Below the pieces are notes generated by a model. The model had not been told where the DNA came from, did not search any database, and saw only the letters and a list, made by a program, of their open reading frames with translations. From assembly GCA_002373535.1 (NCBI GenBank), contig DFKL01000036.1, positions 1 to 19,845 on the forward strand: a stretch of DNA of 19,845 bases, written 5' to 3'. This stretch comes from Prevotellaceae bacterium UBA3646. Its GTDB lineage: Bacteria > Bacteroidota > Bacteroidia > Bacteroidales > Bacteroidaceae. Shown here one piece after another: positions 7,139 through 13,131 of this stretch. A program made the translations under genes and the position numbers. The first letter of the stretch is position 1. Every line of letters starts with the position of its first letter.

Positions 7139-8551
7139 CTATTCGCCGGTTATACCCCTGAGTGTCTGCCATGCAGTCATGGTTACGCCGTGCAGTCCGT
7201 GCAACATCAGACTTTGTCCTGTCATGAACAAGTTATGTACGGGTGTACGCGCGCTGACGATGGTCATCATCGGATTCTGATAGTCCTTGCGGAATCCAAA
7301 TGCACTGCCCTGTGGTGTGGCATTGTAGTCTCGGTATGTGAGAGGTGTACTGCTATAAGTATTTTCAATTGCTCCTTCCAGCCCTGGTATGACCGTGGCA
7401 GCCATGCTGATGCACTGTCTGGCAACCGATTGCTTCATCTGCTTGTATTCTTCCGTACGACGGAACACATGGCTGTCTTCCCATTTCCTAACCGCATTCC
7501 AGGACATAGGTGTCAATATGTCGATGCATGTAGCGTATTCGTCAACGACATCTGCCAGCGGACAGCTTATCATTATCCCGTTGACTGTATAGTCGTCTCC
7601 GACAGCGTTGTCCCATACGCTATGCCGGCCGGTAACCATGATGTTGCGGTTGAAATATTTGATAGTTCCAGGTTTGATCTGTAAATGCAGGGAGAACATT
7701 CCTGTCGTGTTCTCCTGTGAATCCATACGACGCCTGAAGATCTTCTTTACGATACGGCTGTCCCTGACAAGGTGCATGGTGACAGCCGGATGTGCATCGC
7801 TTACGAATATGTCGGCATTGTAGCTTGTGCCGTCCAGACATGTCGCAGCAGCAATCTTGCCGTCAACCTCGGTCAGCTCCGTTACTTCCTTGCCTGTAAG
7901 TATCTGACCTCCATGCAGCAGGATTTGACGTGCGAGACGCTCTACCAGCATATTTCCATCTCCGTCCAGGCGCCAGCTGCTCTCGACAAAAGGTGTGGTA
8001 CCGTGTACAAAAGTAAAGAGGGGAAGCGTCGTCTTGCGCAATTCCATCTTGCACATTGCTGGAGCCGAGAGAACTTCTATCAGCTCAGGATCGGTAATTA
8101 TGCTGCTCAGGTAGTCCCACGCACAGGTCTTCTGCATCCATTCCTCGTCCGTACACGTCATCAGCTGGCGAAACTTTTCAATCCCCTTCTCCTGTCTGGG
8201 GAAATATTGATGCATGGCATGGATGAAACGGTCTATGCCTTGTGGCCACATATAAGTGCCTTGAGGGGTATGTATTTCCTCAAAAGCATCGATGTCCATG
8301 CGTTTCCATGGGAGCTCCATGAGACCGAGCCTGCCGAACCGGCTGTTGAGAGCTCCTCCTTCGTGCAAGCCTCCCACATAGTGCAGGCCGGTATCCAGAC
8401 TCAGTGTGCCACGGCGATAGCTTTGCATACAGCCGCCAATCTGTCTTTGTCTCTCCAAGACGACGACTTGATGGCCACGCTCAGCGAGCATCAGGGCTAC
8501 CTCGAGGCCTCCGAGCCCGCTTCCTATGATTATCGCCTTACCCACTGTCAA
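7139..8551 (-). CDS. NAD(P)/FAD-dependent oxidoreductase, phytoene desaturase/retinol saturase-like
   Basis: A 470-aa flavoprotein of the CrtI/phytoene-desaturase-like amine oxidase superfamily. The dinucleotide-binding Rossmann motif is at 6-33 (GSGLGG at 10-15, Glu33 at the end of the second strand), followed by RQIGGCMQSY. A C-terminal FAD signature is NLFMTGQSLMLHGLHG, and FGFRKDY is also retained. No transmembrane segment is evident. Members desaturate, saturate or isomerise long conjugated chains; in this operon the substrate would be the polyene acyl chain or its ester (inference). The start is not ATG: TTG at 8551, 3 nt after the dehydratase stop, or GTG at 8545. Either gives the complete Rossmann fold. 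Confidence 0.85.
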   Translation of the reverse strand: MTVGKAIIIGSGLGGLEVALMLAERGHQVVVLERQRQIGGCMQSYRRGTLSLDTGLHYVGGLHEGGALNSRFGRLGLMELPWKRMDIDAFEEIHTPQGTYMWPQGIDRFIHAMHQYFPRQEKGIEKFRQLMTCTDEEWMQKTCAWDYLSSIITDPELIEVLSAPAMCKMELRKTTLPLFTFVHGTTPFVESSWRLDGDGNMLVERLARQILLHGGQILTGKEVTELTEVDGKIAAATCLDGTSYNADIFVSDAHPAVTMHLVRDSRIVKKIFRRRMDSQENTTGMFSLHLQIKPGTIKYFNRNIMVTGRHSVWDNAVGDDYTVNGIMISCPLADVVDEYATCIDILTPMSWNAVRKWEDSHVFRRTEEYKQMKQSVARQCISMAATVIPGLEGAIENTYSSTPLTYRDYNATPQGSAFGFRKDYQNPMMTIVSARTPVHNLFMTGQSLMLHGLHGVTMTAWQTLRGITGE

Positions 8552-8554
8552 TGT

Positions 8555-8920
8555 CTATTTTACGACACCCTTCAGAGTCATATACGTCTGTTCTCCGTCT
8601 GCAATCTGTCCCTGAATCTGCAAGGTACCGTCTTTCTCCGTGAGCGAGACAGTCACGTCTACTTCCGGACATACCACGGGCGTTGCCAGTGCAGTAAGCC
8701 TGCATTGTCTGATACTCTCGTACCGTAACTGTCGTCCCACCATTAGTGAGGCACATTCCTTGATGGTCTCCATGTTGCAAACTCCTGGACATACGGGGTC
8801 GCCGGGGAAATGCCCCTTGTATACTTCGCAGTCCGATATAATCTGTACGTGGAAGACACCACGCATGTCATTGTCCAGTTTCCTGTCTGTTATCCGGAAG
8901 AATTTATTTTCTAACAACAT
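8555..8920 (-). CDS. 3-hydroxyacyl-ACP dehydratase, FabZ/ApeI-like
   Basis: A 121-aa single hotdog dehydratase. The FabZ signature KGHFPGDPVCPGV is at 35-47 with catalytic His37, and the acid is at Glu51 (NMETIKE), so both catalytic residues are present. It removes water from beta-hydroxyacyl-ACP to give the trans-2-enoyl product. The start at 8920 lies 2 nt after the previous stop. A longer frame opening at 8983 would run into the preceding gene and begin with an unrelated Arg/Cys-rich stretch, so it is rejected. It is paired with the His-less hotdog protein encoded immediately upstream, as ApeI is paired with ApeP in aryl-polyene systems (known for those systems; heterodimer inferred here). 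Confidence 0.85.
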   Translation of the reverse strand: MLLENKFFRITDRKLDNDMRGVFHVQIISDCEVYKGHFPGDPVCPGVCNMETIKECASLMVGRQLRYESIRQCRLTALATPVVCPEVDVTVSLTEKDGTLQIQGQIADGEQTYMTLKGVVK

Positions 8921-8922
8921 AG

Positions 8923-9357
8923 CTAATCCTCGCGAACAAAAATCTTCATTTGGGTCTCTGCAATAACCTCGCCGGACACGCATGTCGTTCCGCTGATTAT
9001 TGTCACACCCTGTACCTCCGGTCCCATCGTAATCATGGTAGTGAGTTCTTCTCCGGCTCGTGGGCGACGTACAAGGTGAAAATTCTTTACTTCACCAATA
9101 TAGCCGACCGGAGGCTCTGTAGCGCCGGCTTCGACGGCACGCAGGCCGGCAAAGGCCGATGCACTCTGGGCAATATGCTCAATCACGCCCGGCTCTGCAA
9201 TCATTCCGTCCGGCTCCATGAAAAAATTGTCCTGACGTATAGTCAGCCGGCATGTGCATACATCCCCTTCTACGGCCAGCACCTCGTCCACCATTACGAT
9301 GGGCGGGCGCTGGGGTATAAGGTTCTCAATCTTATTGATGGCTCTCGATGTAGTCAT
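8923..9357 (-). CDS. ApeP-like hotdog protein lacking the dehydratase histidine
   Basis: A 144-aa hotdog protein related to FabA/FabZ dehydratases. LIPQRPPIVMVDEVL (13-27) matches the N-terminal FabZ signature. EPGVIEHIAQSASAFAG (55-71) matches the central helix, with Glu60 kept. The stretch that should carry GHFPG reads FFMEPDG, so Glu48 stands where FabZ has its catalytic His. This is the pattern of ApeP-type partners of aryl-polyene dehydratases. It is probably a structural or regulatory partner of the intact dehydratase encoded 2 nt downstream. The start at 9357 overlaps the ACP gene end by 26 nt; an alternative ATG at 9381 would add eight residues not expected in the family. Confidence 0.8.
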   Translation of the reverse strand: MTTSRAINKIENLIPQRPPIVMVDEVLAVEGDVCTCRLTIRQDNFFMEPDGMIAEPGVIEHIAQSASAFAGLRAVEAGATEPPVGYIGEVKNFHLVRRPRAGEELTTMITMGPEVQGVTIISGTTCVSGEVIAETQMKIFVRED

Positions 9358-9571
9358 ACAAGTCGTTGAATGTCTTGACATTTGGCAGGTCAGTATTAGG
9401 AATCTTAACCTTGAAGGTATACTGAACGACAGCTACCAGGTCAACAAGGCTGAGGCTGTCCAGTTCCAGTGTGTCATAGATTACGGCATCAGGAGTAATG
9501 ACGTCCTTCTCTACCTCGAATTCCTCGCTAAGTGTGTCTGCTACTTTCTCAATAATCTCTTCTCTTGTCAT
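9332..9571 (-). CDS. Acyl carrier protein
   Basis: A 79-aa acidic four-helix carrier. The phosphopantetheine site is LELDSLSLVDLV, with Ser39 after Asp38, flanked by the expected helices. The family length is about 78 aa, so it is complete. It carries the growing chain as a thioester for the KS, FabG and dehydratases of the same operon. It lies 51 nt after the KS gene and overlaps the next gene by 26 nt, suggesting translational coupling. No promoter was seen in the 51-nt gap. It is probably a dedicated pathway ACP rather than the housekeeping AcpP, which normally sits with fabF. Confidence 0.93.
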   Translation of the reverse strand: MTREEIIEKVADTLSEEFEVEKDVITPDAVIYDTLELDSLSLVDLVAVVQYTFKVKIPNTDLPNVKTFNDLYDYIESHQ

Positions 9572-9622
9572 AACAATAAGTTTAGAATGGTTTGTAAATA
9601 TGTAATTTCGTTTGTCTATATG

Positions 9623-10846
9623 TCAGTCAATATTCTTTACAATAAGTGTGCTGTTTGTTCCGCCGAACCCGAAACTGTTGCTCAGGAACATGTCGAAATG
9701 TGTCTCGATAGTCTCTGGTATTACGTTTACGCAAGCAGTCTCTTCGTCTGGTTCTTCGAAGTTCAGGTTGCCTGCAATAAAGCCTCCCTTCATCATCAGC
9801 ATCGAGTAGATACATTCTGCGGCACCGGCAGCCCACATCTCGTGGCCTGTCTGGCTCTTGGTAGATGTGACGGGAACAGCATAGTCTCCGAAAATCTGCT
9901 TTATTGCCATTGCTTCTCGGCCGTCGCCTGCATGGGTGGATGTCGCATGTGCATTGACATAGCCAATGTCTGCCGGATTGATGTTGCCGTTCTTTACGGC
10001 GAGCTCCAGGGAACGTGCCGGACCGGCAACGTTGGGAGTGCTGATATGGTCACCGTTACCGCTGAATCCCCACCCTACTATTTCTGCAAGGATTGGAGCT
10101 CCGCGCCTTACTGCATGTTCGTAGCTTTCCAGGATTACCGTCGCTGCGCCGCCGCCAGGTACCAGACCGTCGCGGTTCTTGTCAAACGGACGGCATGCTT
10201 TTGACGGATCGTCCTCACGCGTGCTGAATGCCTGTATACCATCGAAGCTTGCGACCACATAGGGATTGTTCTCCTGGGCTCCGCCAGTGATGATACAGTC
10301 GCTCAGTCCGTTCTTGATCAGGAGATATGCGTTACCTATTGCCAGTGAAGAGCTTGCACATGCCGCTGAACTGGTAAGGTTTATGCCACGCAGACGAAAC
10401 AGGCATGCAAGGTTCATGGTGATGGTGCTGTTCATACTCTGGAATATGGCACCGCTGCCACATGCACTGGTGTCCTTGAACTCACGGAAGCGGTCCAAGG
10501 CGTTCATCGTAGACTCGGCAGCACTGTCGTTTCCATATATTATGCCGACCTCGTGACTGTCAATATAGTCTTGGTCAAGACCTGCGTTCTGCAAGGCCTG
10601 CTCCGTAGCGGCATAGGCATACATTGCCTCCTCAGGCATGAACTGACGCTGTGTACGGCTGATTTTCTTTTTCAGGTCAGGCATAGGCACGTGTGTGCAC
10701 AGACCACTGCGGTAGCCCATGTCCTTACGTTCCTGCGAGAAAATGATTCCGCTCTTGCCATCATACAGCGCCTGACGGACATCTTCCAGGGTCTGGCCCA
10801 GACAGGACCATATTCCCATGCCTGTAATTACAACTCTGTTTTCCAT
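9623..10846 (-). CDS. Beta-ketoacyl-ACP synthase (FabF/ApeO-like ketosynthase)
   Basis: A complete 407-aa thiolase-fold condensing enzyme. Catalytic residues are all present: Cys163 in SSAACASSSLA, His300 in NAHATSTHAGD, Lys330 and His335 in TKSQTGHEMWAAGA. The C-terminal gating loop is SFGFGGTNS (391-399). It elongates ACP-bound chains by decarboxylative condensation with malonyl-ACP. It is the first biosynthetic gene of the operon. Unlike aryl-polyene and other type II polyketide clusters, no second KS-like chain-length factor is encoded beside it, so it may act as a homodimer or use a partner from elsewhere. The upstream gap of 54 nt has a TAnnTTTG-like box but no -33 element, so transcription probably comes from the GNAT promoter. 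Confidence 0.93.
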   Translation of the reverse strand: MENRVVITGMGIWSCLGQTLEDVRQALYDGKSGIIFSQERKDMGYRSGLCTHVPMPDLKKKISRTQRQFMPEEAMYAYAATEQALQNAGLDQDYIDSHEVGIIYGNDSAAESTMNALDRFREFKDTSACGSGAIFQSMNSTITMNLACLFRLRGINLTSSAACASSSLAIGNAYLLIKNGLSDCIITGGAQENNPYVVASFDGIQAFSTREDDPSKACRPFDKNRDGLVPGGGAATVILESYEHAVRRGAPILAEIVGWGFSGNGDHISTPNVAGPARSLELAVKNGNINPADIGYVNAHATSTHAGDGREAMAIKQIFGDYAVPVTSTKSQTGHEMWAAGAAECIYSMLMMKGGFIAGNLNFEEPDEETACVNVIPETIETHFDMFLSNSFGFGGTNSTLIVKNID

Positions 10847-10900
10847 ATCAAAATTATTAGTTTTTCTTGATTAAAATGCGATTATAATAAATTTGCACGC

Positions 10901-12031
10901 TTATAGCTTTTTGCAGTAGCAGCGGCGGCGCTTCAGAGTCTCGGGATTCAACGGCTTCCACTGGCTCAGTTCCTTGACGTTGTCTTCGAGCTGAGGTCCG
11001 GTCTCTGCCCATCGGTAGCCCTTTCGGTTGTAGATGGGTATGAGGTCTTCAAAGATCAGCGCATTCACTCCCAATCCCTGCATGTCCGGACGTACGGCAA
11101 TCAGCATCATGTTGACAGTATCCTCGTGCTTGAACTTGATTGCCTTGAGCATGTACCACCACCCGAGCGGGAACAGACGTCCCTTGCTCTTTCGCATTGC
11201 ATTGCTCAGGCTACCCATCGTAACTGCTGCCGCGACGACTTCGCCTTTGTCGTTTTCTACCACGGGAATCAGGTCCATGTCTGCAATGGGCAGGTACATG
11301 TCTACGAAATAGTCTATCTGTTTGTCGCTGAATGCAGAGTAACCGAACAGAGGAGCATATGCCTCGTTCATAAGGTGGAATATCTTGCGACCGTACCCGT
11401 TCTTGATTTCCTTAAATGTCAGTTTGCGTACATGCAGCCCGTACATTTCCCTGCTCAGTGATGCTACACGTGCATAGCGTTTAGGAACCTCGGCAGGTAT
11501 CCCGACTCGTATCTGAACCCAGTCTGCAACTTTTTCAAACCCAAGTCGCTCCATGTGCCGGGGATAATAGTCATAGTTGTATATCTCTATCATGGAGCTG
11601 TCCCTGTCATAGTCTTCAAGTAGCATGCCCTCCTTGTCAAAATCGGTGATGCCCAAAGGACCTTGGATCTCTGTCATCATGTGCTCGCGTCCCCATTCCA
11701 TGACCGCGTCAAACAGTGCCTTGCTCACTTCTATGTCATCAATTACGTCAAAATAGCCGAAACGTACAACCTTGGTGTTCCACTTTTTGTTCGCACGGCT
11801 GTTTATAATGCCGGTGATGCGACCTGCGGTAATTCCGTCACGCTGCGCTATGAAGGCCTGGACTTCGGTGAATGAGAGGCCGTGGTTCTTTTCTGGATTG
11901 AAACTGTTCCTGACATCATTCTCCATATCCGGAACATACTGAGTACAATCCTTGTACAGTTCCAGCGGAAAGCGGACGAACTCATCCAGATCCTTTCGTG
12001 TAGAAACTTTCTTTACCAGAATACTTCCCAT
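10901..12031 (-). CDS. GNAT-superfamily N-acyltransferase (YghO-like)
   Basis: A 376-aa cytoplasmic protein that reads as two GNAT-like halves. The C-terminal half has the acyl-CoA-binding pattern MLIAVRPDMQGLGVNALIFE followed by GYRWAETGPQLEDN. The N-terminal half contains the family-conserved GPLGITDFDKEGMLLEDYDR segment. Length and layout resemble the widespread ~380-aa YghO-type family, whose substrate is not known to me. It is the first gene after the consensus promoter at 12091-12122 and 54 nt before the KS, so it is probably transcribed with the polyketide-type genes. An acyltransferase that acts on the operon's acyl product would make sense, but that is inference. It could equally be a separate housekeeping enzyme read through into the operon. 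Confidence 0.8.
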   Translation of the reverse strand: MGSILVKKVSTRKDLDEFVRFPLELYKDCTQYVPDMENDVRNSFNPEKNHGLSFTEVQAFIAQRDGITAGRITGIINSRANKKWNTKVVRFGYFDVIDDIEVSKALFDAVMEWGREHMMTEIQGPLGITDFDKEGMLLEDYDRDSSMIEIYNYDYYPRHMERLGFEKVADWVQIRVGIPAEVPKRYARVASLSREMYGLHVRKLTFKEIKNGYGRKIFHLMNEAYAPLFGYSAFSDKQIDYFVDMYLPIADMDLIPVVENDKGEVVAAAVTMGSLSNAMRKSKGRLFPLGWWYMLKAIKFKHEDTVNMMLIAVRPDMQGLGVNALIFEDLIPIYNRKGYRWAETGPQLEDNVKELSQWKPLNPETLKRRRCYCKKL

Positions 12032-12090
12032 GATATCTTAGACATTTGTTTCTCTGTTAGGAAAAGTGTCTTGCTTTTAATTTACAGGCG

Positions 12091-12122
12091 CAAAAATACA
12101 TAATATATTTTACATACGCAAA
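12091..12122 (-). promoter_or_regulatory. Bacteroidetes-type promoter of the ten-gene leftward operon
   Basis: On the - strand TTTG (12119-12122) is followed after 20 bp by TATTTTTG (12091-12098), a perfect -33/-7 pair. The predicted start near 12084-12087 leaves a leader of about 55 nt before the GNAT ATG. No other strong promoter is visible between the genes down to 2683. Confidence 0.7.
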
Positions 12123-12214
12123 TTTTCATGCAAAAATGGTGCGCTCTGCATGGTCTTTGCAAATACGAGGGTACAATTTGTCTCAAAATATATTTTTTAG
12201 TCGCTATAAATATT

Positions 12215-12222
12215 TAACTTTG
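12215..12222 (+). promoter_or_regulatory. Putative -7 box of the TrmH-family gene
   Basis: TAACTTTG fits TAnnTTTG and ends 8 nt before the ATG at 12231. No TTTG/TTG box is present at the expected distance; only a T-run at 12193-12198 is found. If used, the mRNA would have a leader of only a few nucleotides. Confidence 0.4.
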
Positions 12223-12230
12223 TCCCCGTC

Positions 12231-12998
12231 ATGATTACAAAAAAACAAATAAAACTGATTCACAGCCTGGGGCTGCGCAAGTATCGCCTGCGTGAAAAGC
12301 TGTATGTTGCAGAGGGGCCTAAGCTGGTTGGCGAACTGCTCGACGCTGGGTATAGTCCGGCAGCGATTTTTGCTACTAATGACTGGAAGTCTCGGCATCG
12401 TAAAGTCTTTGAAGAGGATAGTGTCATTAATGTATTAGATGACAGTGAGTTATCCTCTGCCTCGCTGCAACAGCATCCGAGTCAGGTCCTGGCGCTTTTC
12501 CCTATCATGGAACATGTGCTGCCGGATGACTTGGGGACAGGTCATCTGGTACTTGCGCTGGACGGGATCCAGGACCCCGGAAATATGGGTACAATATGTC
12601 GTATCGCCGACTGGTTTGGAATAGAGGATATCGTTTGCAGCAACGAAACTGCAGATGTGTACAATCCGAAGGCCGTTCAGGCGACGATGGGCGCCATAGC
12701 GCGTGTCAGGGTCCATTATTGTGATTTGGCGGACTGCCTGGCCAATGCACGTGACCATGGTGTTCCCGTGTACGGGACGTTGCTTGACGGCGGCAATATA
12801 TATGACTCAGAACTAAGCATGAACGGCATCATCGTCATGGGTAACGAGGGTAACGGCATATCTGGACCTGTCCGTTCTTGTGTTACGCAACGTCTGCTGA
12901 TACCTAATTATCCGACAGGACGAATTACGACCGAAAGCCTCAATGTGGCCATAGCTACGGCAATTACTGTGGCCGAGTTCCGCAGGCGTCGGGTATGA
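12231..12998 (+). CDS. TrmH/SpoU-family RNA 2'-O-ribose methyltransferase
   Basis: A 255-aa SPOUT methyltransferase. The N-terminal part (about 1-95) resembles the substrate-binding domain of RlmB-like enzymes (KYRLREKLYVAEGPKLV). The C-terminal trefoil-knot domain carries all three motifs: motif 1 DGIQDPGNMGTICRIADWFG (111-130, Asn118 and Arg124), motif 2 VMGNEGNGIS (202-211), and motif 3 IPNYPTGRITTESLNVAIA (224-242). It transfers a methyl group from S-adenosylmethionine to a ribose 2'-OH in rRNA or tRNA; the exact nucleotide cannot be assigned. It is divergently placed from the GNAT/polyketide operon and appears monocistronic, since the next gene has its own promoter. The length is normal for the family. 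Confidence 0.92.
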   Translation: MITKKQIKLIHSLGLRKYRLREKLYVAEGPKLVGELLDAGYSPAAIFATNDWKSRHRKVFEEDSVINVLDDSELSSASLQQHPSQVLALFPIMEHVLPDDLGTGHLVLALDGIQDPGNMGTICRIADWFGIEDIVCSNETADVYNPKAVQATMGAIARVRVHYCDLADCLANARDHGVPVYGTLLDGGNIYDSELSMNGIIVMGNEGNGISGPVRSCVTQRLLIPNYPTGRITTESLNVAIATAITVAEFRRRRV

Positions 12999-13044
12999 TA
13001 TGATAGAATTATCTTGTCATAAGACAAATAATTTGATCAATTGT

Positions 13045-13075
13045 TTTGTCGTTTGGCAACATTGTGCTAATTTTG
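13045..13075 (+). promoter_or_regulatory. Bacteroidetes-type promoter of the multidomain secreted protein
   Basis: TTTG (13045-13048) is followed after 19 bp by TAATTTTG (13068-13075). The predicted start near 13079-13082 leaves a leader of about 50 nt before the ATG at 13132. Confidence 0.7.
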
Positions 13076-13131
13076 TGAGCGTGTTTTTGAATAATTCGGT
13101 TCTATAAATACTAACTAAATCACTATTATTT

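Noticed and set aside
7772..8728. Long open frame (318 codons) on the + strand
   Set aside because: It is antisense to the FAD oxidoreductase and dehydratase genes, which have full catalytic motifs; no promoter or family signature on this strand.
9254..10204. Long open frame (316 codons) on the + strand
   Set aside because: It is antisense to the ACP and ketosynthase genes, Cys-rich and patternless; a shadow frame.
10849..10856. TAATTTTG (- strand) just before the ketosynthase ATG, as an internal promoter
   Set aside because: No TTG/TTTG lies 19-20 bp upstream, and the transcript would start inside the coding region.
13014..13027. TTGTC/GACAA hairpin after the TrmH gene as a terminator
   Set aside because: Five weak base pairs with a 4-nt loop and no T-run; too weak to call.
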